Assembly: GCA_016703025.1 (NCBI GenBank)
Contig: JADJCV010000002.1
Coordinates: 1-64,000 of the forward strand
Direction of reading: 5' to 3'
Source of the DNA: Candidatus Avedoeria danica
Lineage (GTDB): Bacteria; Chloroflexota; Anaerolineae; Epilineales; Epilineaceae
DNA length: 64,000 bases
Of this stretch, positions 24,774 through 34,000 are shown in pieces. The notes beneath the pieces were generated by a model. It had not been told where the DNA came from and did not search any database. It saw nothing but the letters and a program-made list of their open reading frames with translations. Made by a program: the position numbers and the translations under genes. Within the stretch, counting starts at the first letter, position 1, and the number at the start of each line of letters is the position of its first letter.

Positions 24774-25918
24774 TGATCGTCATCGTCGGCGGCGGGATCA
24801 TCGGCCTGGCGATCGGTTGGGAGCTGGCCAAGCGCGGCGTCCCGTCGACGATCGTCGAGCGCGGTGAAGCCGGCCGCGGCGCGTCATGGGCCGCCGCCGG
24901 GATGCTGCCGCCGCACGCCGAGGTCGAGCCGGCCGAGGAGCGGCTGCTGCCGCTGCTCCTCGCGGGGCGCGCGCTGTGGCCCGCATACGCCGCCGAGCTG
25001 TCGGCCGCGACCGGGATCGACGTCGACTACCGCACGGACGGCGCGCTGCTCGTCGCGCTCGATCGGGACGACGCGGCGCAGCTGAAGTTCAGGCACGATC
25101 TGCAGCAGCGTCACGGCCTGACCGTCGAGTGGCTGTCCGGCGCCGAGGCGCGGCAACTCGAACCGTACCTGTCGCGATCGACCACGGCCGCGGTGTTCAG
25201 CCCGGACGATCACTGCGTCGACAACCGCGCCGTCGTCGTCGCGCTCGCGGCGGCGTACCGGCGGGCGGGGGGCGTGCTGCGCGAGCACACCGAGGTCGTC
25301 GGGCTGCGGACCGAGCACGGACGGGTGGGCGGCGTCGATGTCGCGGTCGCCGTCGACGGTCGCGATGCGGGCGATGTGCGAGATATCGAAACACTGGCCG
25401 CCGACGCCGTCGTCGTCGCCGCCGGCGCGTGGTCGCGCGGCCTGCCGGGGCTGCCGGAGATCGCCCGGCCGCCGGTTCGGCCGGTGAAGGGACAGATGCT
25501 GGCGCTCCGGATGGATGCGGCCGCGCCGATCGTGACGCGGATGATCTGGGCGCCCGACGCCTACCTCGTGCCGCGCGGCGACGGGCGGCTGCTCGTCGGG
25601 GCCACGGTCGAGGAGCAGGGATTCGACACGACGCTGACGGCCGGCGGGATCCGCGGGCTGCTGGACGGGGCATGGGAGGCGGTGCCGGGCGTCGATGAGC
25701 TGCCGCTCGTCGAGACATGGGCGGGCCTGCGGCCGACGAGCCGCGACGACGCGCCGATCCTGGGGCCGACGGCCATCGACGGGCTGTGGCTGGCGACGGG
25801 GCATCATCGCAACGGCGTGCTGCTGGCGCCGATCACGGGGGCGCTGATCGCCGAGGGGTTGGTGACGGGGGGGATGCCGGAGGCGGGGCGGGGGTTCGGG
25901 GTGGAGCGGTTCGGGTGA
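24773..25918 (+). CDS. thiO: Glycine oxidase ThiO-like FAD-dependent amine oxidase
   Basis: 381 residues; ATG 24773 shares one base with the ctaA stop. DAO-family flavoenzyme. The FAD-binding GGGIIGLAIGWELAKRG dinucleotide fold is at residues 6-22, then ERGEAGRGASWAAAGMLPPH, the ThiO-type second contact, and VKGQMLALR. The C-terminal LRPTSRDDAPILGPT and ATGHHRNGVLLAPITGALIA are characteristic of ThiO, which makes the glyoxylate imine for thiamine thiazole synthesis. No other thi gene is present, so another amine-oxidase role is possible. Third gene of the overlapping tnaA-ctaA-thiO-hydrolase series; the stop overlaps the next GTG as GTGA. Confidence 0.85.
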   Translation: MIVIVGGGIIGLAIGWELAKRGVPSTIVERGEAGRGASWAAAGMLPPHAEVEPAEERLLPLLLAGRALWPAYAAELSAATGIDVDYRTDGALLVALDRDDAAQLKFRHDLQQRHGLTVEWLSGAEARQLEPYLSRSTTAAVFSPDDHCVDNRAVVVALAAAYRRAGGVLREHTEVVGLRTEHGRVGGVDVAVAVDGRDAGDVRDIETLAADAVVVAAGAWSRGLPGLPEIARPPVRPVKGQMLALRMDAAAPIVTRMIWAPDAYLVPRGDGRLLVGATVEEQGFDTTLTAGGIRGLLDGAWEAVPGVDELPLVETWAGLRPTSRDDAPILGPTAIDGLWLATGHHRNGVLLAPITGALIAEGLVTGGMPEAGRGFGVERFG

Positions 25919-27429
25919 GGGCGCGCATCGCGACTGCCTGCCTCGCCCTCGCTTTCGGCGCAATGGTCGCCCGTCCGACATCGGCGCAGCGGGGCGATCC
26001 GGTCGACGCGTTCCGCACGTGCGTGCGCGGCGAGATGGCGTCCGGCGGCCTGATCGGCGCATCCGTCGCCGTCATGCAGGACGGCGAACTCGTCATGGCC
26101 GAGGGCTTCGGGCGGAAGCACAAGGACCGGGACGACGCGGTCGACGCCGCGACGCAGTTCCGGATCGGGTCGACGACGAAGATGCTCTCCGCGGCCGGCG
26201 TGCTGCGCCTCGTCGACCGCGGTCTTGTTGACCTCGACGCGCCGCTGTCGCGCTACGTGCCGGAGGTGCGCTTCGCCGAGCCGGGGTTCGAGGACCGGGT
26301 GACGATCCGCGACCTCCTGCAGCACACGAGCGGGCTGCCGGACAACTCGGCGACGCAGGAATCGGACCTCTACGGCAAGCCCGACCCGGCGGCGATGGGC
26401 CGCTGGGTGCTCGAGCAGGGGGCGACGATCCCGTTCAACCCGCCCGGGCGGTTCTGGAACTACTCGAGCGCCAACTACATGTATCTGGGCCACGTGATCG
26501 AGCGCGTCAGCGGCATGGGCTTCCCGGAGTACATGCAGCGCGAGGTCTTCACGCGGGCCGGGATGCGGGACACGACGATGTTGGCCGGCGAGGTCGAGGC
26601 GCGCGGGAACTTCGCGTTCGGGCACTGGAACGACATCTTCAATGGCGGCTTGGCGATCTGGCGGCCGAGCGATCAGGACAATTGGGCGCGCCACCCCACG
26701 GGCTACGCCCACAGCACGGCCGGCGACCTCGTGCGCTGGGCGACGGTGCTCATGGACGGCGGCGGCGACGTGTTGACGCCGGCGTCGGCGCGCCTCATGA
26801 CGTCGCCGCTCGTGGCGATGGAGTCGGCCGAAGGCGAGGCCTACGGCTTCGGGGTCATCACCCAGTCCCACGGGAACGTCACGTTGAAGCGGCACCCCGG
26901 CAGCGCCTGGGGCTGGATGGCGACGCTCGACTGGGTGCCCGAGCGGCGCTTCGCGGTGGCGACGCTGACGAACGGCTTCGGCGCGCTCTACGGCTCCGCC
27001 ACGTGTGCGATCGACGCCTTCCTCGTCCCCGCGCCCTCGACGTCGCCCCGCCCGAGCTGCCCCCAGCGGCCCGATGCGTGGCCGGTGCTGGCCGGGCACT
27101 ACGCCGGCCACACGAACGTCGGCACGCCGTGGTCGTGGGACGTCGACATCGTCGACGGCGTGCTGACGACGACCGTCACCCGCGCCGACGGCCGGCAGGT
27201 GCGCACCGCGATGGCCCAGGACTGCGGCCTGGCGTACGCAAACGGGCCGCGCAGCTTCCGGATCGACACGGATGGCAACGGCAGCGTCGACCAAGTGGTG
27301 ACGTTCTTCGACGATCCGGTCGAGCCGGGTGTGGTTTGGATCCGCAATCGGTTCTTCGTCCTGCGGCGGGGGGCGCCGGCGGGTTCACGGATACTTCTGC
27401 CGTACGTCGCACGACTGGACAGCCGTTGA
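25915..27429 (+). CDS. Secreted serine hydrolase of the class C beta-lactamase/D-alanyl-D-alanine carboxypeptidase family
   Basis: 504 residues from GTG 25915 (GTGA overlap with thiO). A signal peptide is visible (ATACLALAFGAMVARPTSAQ). The catalytic S-x-x-K is STTK in FRIGSTTKMLSAAG. Family strings LVDLDAPLSRYVPEV, IRDLLQHTSGLPDNS and FWNYSSANYMYLGHVIERVS follow; the usual Y-x-N reads YSS here. The third motif is the HPG of KRHPGSAWGWMA. A C-terminal beta domain of about 120 residues follows, then the tail GSRILLPYVARLDSR, like other exported proteins in the window. The substrate could be a peptide or ester; beta-lactam resistance should not be assumed. Last gene of the operon. Confidence 0.85.
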   Translation: MRARIATACLALAFGAMVARPTSAQRGDPVDAFRTCVRGEMASGGLIGASVAVMQDGELVMAEGFGRKHKDRDDAVDAATQFRIGSTTKMLSAAGVLRLVDRGLVDLDAPLSRYVPEVRFAEPGFEDRVTIRDLLQHTSGLPDNSATQESDLYGKPDPAAMGRWVLEQGATIPFNPPGRFWNYSSANYMYLGHVIERVSGMGFPEYMQREVFTRAGMRDTTMLAGEVEARGNFAFGHWNDIFNGGLAIWRPSDQDNWARHPTGYAHSTAGDLVRWATVLMDGGGDVLTPASARLMTSPLVAMESAEGEAYGFGVITQSHGNVTLKRHPGSAWGWMATLDWVPERRFAVATLTNGFGALYGSATCAIDAFLVPAPSTSPRPSCPQRPDAWPVLAGHYAGHTNVGTPWSWDVDIVDGVLTTTVTRADGRQVRTAMAQDCGLAYANGPRSFRIDTDGNGSVDQVVTFFDDPVEPGVVWIRNRFFVLRRGAPAGSRILLPYVARLDSR

Positions 27430-27445
27430 AACGTTGGCTGGCAGT

Positions 27446-27667
27446 GTTGTCCCGTTCTCCATCGAGTGCCCTGCGCTGGCCCCCTCCCCCGGCGCGCTGT
27501 GCGCGCCGACCCCGCCCCCAATGCTGAGGGCGGGGTGAAACCAAGCGCGCCCTGGCCTGCCGAGCTGTCCCCAACAGGTCCCTCCACCAGAATTGGGGGA
27601 GGGACAGGCCGGCGAAGCCGGCCAGGGAGGGGGCCCGCGCGGGACAGGCTACCGAGAACGGGACAGC
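27446..27667. repeat. Paired palindromic elements (copies C1 and C2) forming a long imperfect inverted repeat
   Basis: The 322-base gap after the hydrolase gene is filled by two oppositely oriented copies of the GC-rich palindromic element. C1 (27478-27536) is a reverse-strand copy resembling A; C2 (27580-27640) is nearly identical to the copy in mazG, including the CAGGCCGGC-GAA-GCCGGCC hairpin. Similarity of the arms extends outward to GTTGTCCCGTTCTC at 27446 and its inverse ending at 27667, so the whole reads as a REPIN-like doublet. Confidence 0.7.
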
Positions 27668-27751
27668 CCTGCGTTGGCTGGCGACAGCACACTTGGCGTG
27701 GGACAATGCGTTGCCCTCGGCTCATCGTGCCCCTGTCGCGGAGTCCCAGGT

Positions 27752-28391
27752 ATGCCCCCCCTGCCCACCGGCACCGTCACCTTCCTCTTCACCGACATCG
27801 CCGGCAGCACCGCCCTGTGGGAGCGCGACCGCGACGCGATGCAGACCGCCCTCGCGCAACACGACGCCCTTCTTCGCACAGCCATCGAGTCCCGCGGCGG
27901 CCACGTCTTCAAGACCGTCGGCGACGGCCGAGGCGCTGCACCCGCGCGCCCGGGTGCGCGTGGTCGAGGCCGATGACCTCGCAGCGACCAACGGGTGCGC
28001 GTCTATCGATCCGACGTCGCGCGACGCCGGCGGCGTCTGGGCCCGCCTCGAAGCGACGCTCCGCGGCGACTCCGCCGACGCCGTCACGCTCACGATCGCC
28101 GAAGCCGCCGATCTGGCCCGCCACAAGCCCGCGAACTGGCGCGAGTGGCGCCTTGGCCGCGGCAAGTCGACGTTACTGCGGCGCCTGGAGCTGGACACGG
28201 CCATCGCGGGGCTGCGCGGCGAGATAACCCGACGCGAGGACCGCGTCACGTTCTTCCTCTCGCTGAGTACGTACGCCCCCGCCCGCCCCGGCGACCCGCC
28301 GCCCGACCTGCGGGTGCCGCAGGTGCGCATCGAGCCGTTGTCGGAGGACCAAGTGCGCGATTTCGACCGTCGAATCCCGCGCGGAACATGA
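27752..28391 (+). pseudogene. Remnant of a class III adenylate/guanylate cyclase joined to a NACHT-type ATPase
   Basis: The first frame (ATG 27752 to about 27930) gives LPTGTVTFLFTDIAGSTALW, HDALLRTAIESRGGHVFKTV and GDG, the N-terminal half of a nucleotide cyclase domain including the metal-binding FTDI. It then breaks. In the +1 frame, from about 27930 to 28391, follow VEADDLAATNGCASIDPTSR, HKPANWREWRLGRGKSTLLR and FFLSLSTYAPARPGDPPPDL. These resemble the recruitment segment and P-loop region of large signalling NTPases, but the P-loop is cut short (RGKSTLL) and the C-terminus is missing. In intact relatives the cyclase and NTPase parts belong to one long protein. A collapsed gene with at least two internal deletions. 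Confidence 0.65.
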
Positions 28392-28412
28392 CAGGAAGAT
28401 GAGACCCCGACC

Positions 28413-28447
28413 GAAACCTTATACAAAGTCTCGATGTATAGGGTTTC
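28413..28447. promoter_or_regulatory. Inverted repeat upstream of the DUF4397 gene
   Basis: GAAACCTTATAC (28413-28424) and GTATAGGGTTTC (28436-28447) pair at 11 of 12 positions around an 11-nt spacer. The spot is AT-rich within otherwise GC-rich DNA, about 145 nt before the DUF4397 start. Operator or promoter overlap is possible (TATACA and TATAGG are both -10-like). Nothing else is recognised in the roughly 200-bp gap. Confidence 0.45.
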
Positions 28448-28590
28448 ACTCGTTACACTGGTCGTCACAACGGTTGGCCGCGTCCTCGAGTGGCAACCAT
28501 GCATCACCCACTGTTGAACGAAGGGCGTGCGGTCGTTCCGCGGCCGCCGGCGCTGCACTCGTTCGCACCATGACCAGGAGATTGCCCTTC

Positions 28591-29412
28591 ATGAAGCGCT
28601 CTACCTTTGCCGCGGCCGCGCTCGCTGTCCTTGGAACGTGGCTGGCTGCCCAGCCGGCCGCCGCCCAAGACAACCAGGCGCGGGTACGCGTCGTGCACGC
28701 CTCGCCGGACGGCCCCGCCGTCGACGTATGGGTGGCGGACAAGCCCGCCTTCACGAACGCATCGTTCAAGGGCATCACCGCGTATGCCGGCCTGGCCGCA
28801 GGCAAGTACGGTGTCAAGGTGGTCCCGACGGGCAAGACCGAGCCGGCGGTCATCGATGCCAACCTCGACCTGGCGGCAGGAACGGACTACACCGTGGTAG
28901 CGGTGGGCAAGCTGGCGGAGATCGCACCGCTGGTGCTGACTGACAACAACGCCGCGCCGGCCGCGGGCAAGGCCCATGTCCGGTTCGTCCACGCTTCGCC
29001 CGACGCGCCGGCGGTGGACATCGCCGTGGCCGCCGGCGGCCCGGTGCTCTTCAAGAACATCGCCTTCAAGCAGACGGGTGACTACCTGCCCGTGGACGCC
29101 GGCACCTACGCCCTCGATGTCCGCCCGACGGGCACGGACACGGTAGCGCTGTCGGTTCCGGGCCTGACGCTGGAGGCCGGAACGGTCTACACCATCTTCG
29201 CCATGGGCCTTGCCGGCGGCGAGCCGGCGCTGGTGGCGGTGCCGAGCGTGGACGCCAAGGCCTCCTCGGGCCAAGCGATGCCGGCATCGATGCCCAAGAC
29301 CGGCTCCGGTGGGCCGGCCCGCCAGATGCGCACGCTGTTCCTCGCCGCGGCCGGGTTGCTGGTCATCCTGGGCCTCGGGATCCGCCGGCAGATCGCTTCG
29401 CCACAACGCTAG
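28591..29412 (+). CDS. DUF4397 domain protein with LPXTG-like C-terminal anchor
   Basis: 273 residues. The ATG at 28591 opens a signal peptide (MKRSTFAAAALAVLGTW, then AAQPAAAQ); AGGAG lies 10 nt upstream. Two DUF4397 repeats follow: VRVVHASPDGPAVDVWVADK and the second VRFVHASPDAPAVDIAV, each with the A-G-x-Y beta pattern (LAAGKYGVKVVPTG, VDAGTYALDVRPTG). The C-terminus has MPKTG, a hydrophobic helix (LFLAAAGLLVILGLG) and a basic end (IRRQ), the layout of a sortase substrate with Met for Leu. No sortase gene is in the window. Likely exposed at the cell surface. Its stop codon lies in the left arm of an inverted repeat (29409-29487). Confidence 0.88.
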   Translation: MKRSTFAAAALAVLGTWLAAQPAAAQDNQARVRVVHASPDGPAVDVWVADKPAFTNASFKGITAYAGLAAGKYGVKVVPTGKTEPAVIDANLDLAAGTDYTVVAVGKLAEIAPLVLTDNNAAPAAGKAHVRFVHASPDAPAVDIAVAAGGPVLFKNIAFKQTGDYLPVDAGTYALDVRPTGTDTVALSVPGLTLEAGTVYTIFAMGLAGGEPALVAVPSVDAKASSGQAMPASMPKTGSGGPARQMRTLFLAAAGLLVILGLGIRRQIASPQR

Positions 29413-29487
29413 TACTCTGTCACTCGACACGCTTCGGCTATCCGACAGAGGCAGTTGTCCGCAGACCCTGCAGTGACAGAGCACTAG
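29409..29487. mobile_element. 79-bp MITE-like inverted-repeat element
   Basis: Terminal arms CTAGTACTCTGTCACT (29409-29424) and AGTGACAGAGCACTAG (29472-29487) match at 15 of 16 positions. The CTAG ends could reflect a TA target. The interior has no frame. Such short elements with transposase-like ends are typically non-autonomous. The left end supplies the TAG stop of the DUF4397 gene, so it may have inserted at or modified that gene's 3-prime end. Confidence 0.6.
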
Positions 29488-29522
29488 GCGCTCCACGCCT
29501 TCCGACAGTGGCGTAGGCCAAC

Positions 29523-29570
29523 ACGTGCGGTGCGACCCGTCGAACGAGGTCGCACCGCACGTTCGGTGTT
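29523..29570 (+). terminator. Strong hairpin, possible terminator
   Basis: Perfect 15-bp stem 29523-29537 with 29548-29562 and a 10-nt loop, followed by TCGGTGTTCTTC. The T-run is weak. It sits between the DUF4397 gene and gdhA. The remaining 140 nt before gdhA show only a half copy of the CCCTCCCCC palindrome near 29642. Confidence 0.5.
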
Positions 29571-29711
29571 CTTCGACGCGCACAACGGCAATGATGGCCG
29601 TGCGCCGCACCATCGCTTGCCCCCAACCCCCGATCGTCCTACCCTCCCCCGCGTTTGGCCGCCCCCGCATCTACGCCCGTACCCGTATCGCACCCAGGAC
29701 GACATGCCTCC

Positions 29712-31049
29712 ATGTATGCCAAGGCCGTCTTCGAAACCATCCAGCAGCGCGATCCGAACCAGCCCGAGTTCCACCAGGCCGTCTGGGAGGTCCTCGAGAC
29801 GCTCGAGCCCGTCTTCGAGCGCAACCCGCAGTACCGCGAGGCCGCCATCCTGGAGCGGCTGACGGAGCCGGAGCGCGTGATCACGTTCCGCGTGCCGTGG
29901 GTGGACGACAGCGGCAAGGTGCAGGTGAACCGCGGGATGCGGGTGCAGTTCAACAGCGCGATCGGGCCGTACAAGGGCGGGCTGCGGTTCCATCCGTCCG
30001 TGAACCTGTCGATCATCAAGTTCCTCGGCTTCGAGCAGATCTTCAAGAACGCCCTGACCACCCGCCCGATCGGCGGCGGCAAGGGCGGCAGCGACTTCGA
30101 TCCCAAGGGCAAGTCGGACGGCGAGGTCATGCGCTTCTGCCAGTCGTTCATGACCGAGTTGTTCCGCCACATCGGCCCGAACATCGACGTCCCGGCCGGC
30201 GACATCGGTGTCGGCGGGCGCGAGATCGGCTTCCTGTTCGGGCAGTACAAGCGGCTGACGAAGAGCTGGGACGGCGTCCTGACGGGCAAGGGCTGGGGTT
30301 GGGGCGGGTCGCTCATCCGGCCCGAGGCCACCGGCTACGGCCAGGTCTACTTCCTGCGCGAGATGCTGAAGGCCCGCGGCGACACGATCGAAGGCCGCAC
30401 GTGCACGGTCAGCGGCAGCGGCAACGTCTCGCAGTACTGCATCGAGAAGGTCCTCGACTACGGCGGCAAGGTCGTCACGGCCTCGGACTCGAACGGCTTC
30501 GTGCACGATCCGGCCGGCATCGATCGCGAGAAGCTGGCGTGGATCATGGACCTCAAGAACGTCCGCCGCGGCCGGATCGAGGAGTACACCGCCCAGTTCG
30601 CGGGCAGCACGTTCCACGCCGGGAAGCGCCCGTGGGCCGTCCCGTGCGACATCGCGCTGCCGTGCGCGACGCAGAACGAGATCGAGGCGGCCGACGCCAA
30701 GGCGCTCGTCGCGGGCGGGTGCAAGGCGGTCAGCGAGGGCGCGAACATGCCGTCGACGCTGGAGGCGATCGACATCTTCCACGGCGCCGGCATCGCCTTC
30801 GGTCCGGCCAAGGCCGCGAACGCGGGCGGGGTGGCGACGTCGGCGCTCGAGATGACGCAGAACGCGCAGTTCGACAACTGGGACCGTGCCCAGGTGGACG
30901 CCCAGCTCGACCGGATCATGACCGGCATCCATGCCGCGGCGGCCGGTGCGGCCGAGACCTACGGCGTGAAGGGCAACCTCCTGGCCGGCGCGAACATCGC
31001 CGGCTTCCTGAAGGTGGCGAACGCGATGCTCGACCAGGGCCTCGTCTAG
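29712..31049 (+). CDS. gdhA: Glutamate dehydrogenase, hexameric NADP-type
   Basis: 445 residues; the size and strings are those of bacterial biosynthetic GDH. NRGMRVQFNSAIGPYKGGLR precedes FHPSVNLSIIKFLGFEQIFK. The catalytic-Lys region is PIGGGKGGSDFDPKGKSD, followed by VPAGDIGVGGREIGFLFGQY. GWGWGGSLIRPEATGYG is the GDH signature. The dinucleotide site is VSGSGNVSQYCIEKVL, ending in TASDSNGFV; the Ser-Asp-Ser after the second strand is common in NADP-using members. C-terminal KGNLLAGANIAGFLKVANAM. Interconverts 2-oxoglutarate plus ammonia and glutamate in the cytoplasm. No clear Shine-Dalgarno at ATG 29712. The next gene starts 20 nt downstream. Confidence 0.95.
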   Translation: MYAKAVFETIQQRDPNQPEFHQAVWEVLETLEPVFERNPQYREAAILERLTEPERVITFRVPWVDDSGKVQVNRGMRVQFNSAIGPYKGGLRFHPSVNLSIIKFLGFEQIFKNALTTRPIGGGKGGSDFDPKGKSDGEVMRFCQSFMTELFRHIGPNIDVPAGDIGVGGREIGFLFGQYKRLTKSWDGVLTGKGWGWGGSLIRPEATGYGQVYFLREMLKARGDTIEGRTCTVSGSGNVSQYCIEKVLDYGGKVVTASDSNGFVHDPAGIDREKLAWIMDLKNVRRGRIEEYTAQFAGSTFHAGKRPWAVPCDIALPCATQNEIEAADAKALVAGGCKAVSEGANMPSTLEAIDIFHGAGIAFGPAKAANAGGVATSALEMTQNAQFDNWDRAQVDAQLDRIMTGIHAAAAGAAETYGVKGNLLAGANIAGFLKVANAMLDQGLV

Positions 31050-31069
31050 CCGACCGGTACGACGAACAC

Positions 31070-34000
31070 ATGGCGATGGGGGAGGACGGCCGGAGCGGCG
31101 CGATCGCATCGCCCGGTCGTCCCGCGCCGTTGCCCGGCCCCGCGCCCGACCTCGAGGCGATCGTCGAGGCGTACGACGTCCAGACCAGCCAGCTCCAGAC
31201 GCTGCTGTCGTTCCGCGTCCGGCGGGTCCTTCTGGTCGCCAGCCTGTACGACTCGTACACGCTGTCCGAGGGCGCCCATCTGGCCGAGCTGATCTTCACG
31301 ACGTACCAGAGCTTGTCGCTCGAAGGCCCGCCGGAGATCACCCGCGTCTCGACCCGCGCCCGCGCGCTCGAGGCGCTCGCCGAGCGTCCATTCGACATCG
31401 TCATTACGATCGCCGCCGTCAACGATGTCGGCGCTTCCGACTTCGGGCGGCAGGCCAAAGCGCTGTGCGCCGACGTGCCCGTGTTCATCATGGCCTACGA
31501 CATGCGCGAGCTGTTCGGCATCCCCGGCGGACCGGGCGCGATCCCGCACATCGACGGCGTGTTGCTCTGGCGGGGCGATGTCCGGCTGTTCCTCGCGATC
31601 ATCCGCCTCCTCGAGGACAGCCGCAACGCCGAGCACGACGCCCGCGTCGGCGGGGTGCGCAGCATCATCCTGGTGGAGGACAGCGTCCCGTTCATCTCGT
31701 CTTACCTGCCGCTCGTCTTCAGCGCGCTGACGCGCCAGACGGACCAGCTCATCGCCCAGAGCCTGAACCTCGATCAGCGGCTGCTGCGGCGCCGGCTGCG
31801 GCCGCGGCTGCTCCTGGCGACGACGTTCGAGGAGGGCTGGGCGCTCTACCAAGCGTCACAAGACCACGTCCTGGCCGTGATCAGCGACGTCCGGTTCCCG
31901 CGCGGCGGCGTCGACGACAACGAGGCCGGCCTCGAGCTGCTGCGGCAGATCCGCGCCGTCGACGCCGAGACGCCGCTCCTCCTGCAATCGTCCCAGGACC
32001 GCTTCCGTGCGGACGCCGAGGTGCTCGGCGCGGCCTTCGTGAACAAGAACTCGCCGACGCTGTTGAACGAGTTCAACAACTTCATGCTCGACCGACTGGG
32101 CTTCGGTGAATTCGTGTTCCGCGGCGAGGACGGCGCCGAGGTCGCTCGGGCCGCCGACGTCGATGCGCTGGTGGGCGTGCTGCCGACATTGCCGGACGAC
32201 GTGCTGGTCGGGCACGCAAAGCGCAACGGCTTCTCGAACTGGCTGATGGCCCGCACCGAGTTCGCTCTGGCGTCCGAGCTGCGCACGCTCCATGTCGACG
32301 ACTTCGCCACCACGGGCGACATGCGGGCGTTCCTCATCGATCGCCTGCAGCAGACCCGCGACGCGCTTCGCCGCGGCCAGGTCGTCGACTTCGCCGCCGC
32401 CCGCGCCGACGCCCGCGACACGTTCGTGCGCATCGGCAGCGGCAGCTTGGGGGGGAAGGGACGCGGTCTGGCCTTCACGTTCGACCTGCTGTCGCGCGGC
32501 GACATCGCCCGCGACCTGCCGCGGATCCGCCTGTTCGTGCCGACGACGGCCGTCCTGGCCACCGATGTCTTCGACGCCTTCGTCGGCGCCGCCGACCTGC
32601 AAGCGTTCGCGCTGCGCGAGTCGGATGACCACGCCATCCTCGCGCGCTTCCTTGAAACGCCGCTGCCGCCGCATGTGAGCGCCGATCTGGCCGCCTTCCT
32701 CGCGCGCGCCGACCAGCCGCTGGCCGTGCGCTCCTCGAGCCTGCTCGAGGACTCGCACCACCTGCCGGCCGCCGGCGTCTACCCGACGCACATGCTGCCC
32801 AACAACGCTGCGACGCCGGGGGAGCGACAGGCGGCGCTCGAAGCGGCCATCAAGCACATCTACGCCGCGACGTACTTCACGGCGGCCAAGGCGTACTTCG
32901 CCGCGACGCCGAACCGCGTCGAGGACGAGAAGATGGCCGTCGTCATCATGCAGATCGTCGGCGATCGGTACGGCGACGTGGTGTATCCGCACTTCTCAGG
33001 TGTGGCGCAGTCGCACAACTTCTATCCGGTGCGCGACATGCGGGCCGAGGAAGGCATCGCGACCGTCGCGCTCGGGCTCGGCAAGACGGTCGTCGACGGC
33101 GGGCGGGCGGTACGGTTCTCGCCCGCCCACCCCGAGTGGCTGCCGCAGCTCTCGCTGCCCGAGGACATCCTGGCCAACGCTCAGCGCACGTTCTGGGCGT
33201 TGGACGTTACCCGCCCGGCCAGCTTTCACAATCCGGAGCCCGAGTCGGCGCTCGTCGAACTCGGGCTGGCGGACGCCGAGCGCCACGATACGCTTTGGCC
33301 GGTCGCCTCGGTCTACGTGCCGGACAACGACGCGGTGTACGACGGGCTGTCGCGGCCCGGTGTGCGGCTCGTGACCTTCGCGCCGATCCTGAAGCACCAC
33401 CTCCTGCCGCTGTGCGAGACGCTGCAGCGGCTGCTCGAGCTCGGCACGCTTGGCATGTCCGGCCCGGTCGAAATCGAGTTCGCGGTCTGCCTGCGCCCGT
33501 CGCCCGCGCCGCACGAGTTCGCGTTCCTGCAGATCCGCCCGCTCGTCCTTGGCACGGCAGCCCAGGCGATCGATTTGACCGCCATCGCGCCGTCGGACGC
33601 CTTCATCGCGTGCAGCAAAGCCCTTGGCGTCGGCCGGACCGTCGATGTGACCGACATCGTCACCGTCCGGCGTGATGTGTTCGATCGGCAGCGCACAGCC
33701 GACATCGCGCTCGAGGTCGCAGCCGTCAACGCCGCGCTGCAGGCCGAGGGCCGACCGTACTTGCTGGTCGGCCCAGGACGGTGGGGCACCGCCGACCGCT
33801 GGCTCGGCATCCCGGTGGCCTGGCGCGACATCGCCGGTGCGCGCGTCATCGTCGAATGCGACCTGGCCGGCATGCCGGTCGAGCCGTCGCAGGGGACGCA
33901 CTTCTTCCACAACATGACGAGCCTGGGTATCGGCTACTTCACCGCCAGCGAGCGCCGCGGCGCGCTGATCGACTGGGATTGGCTGGATGCGCAGCCGGTG

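Noticed and set aside
25915..27429. Calling the serine hydrolase an antibiotic-resistance beta-lactamase
   Set aside because: The family is dominated by peptidases and esterases, the Y-x-N motif reads YSS, and nothing in the context points to resistance.
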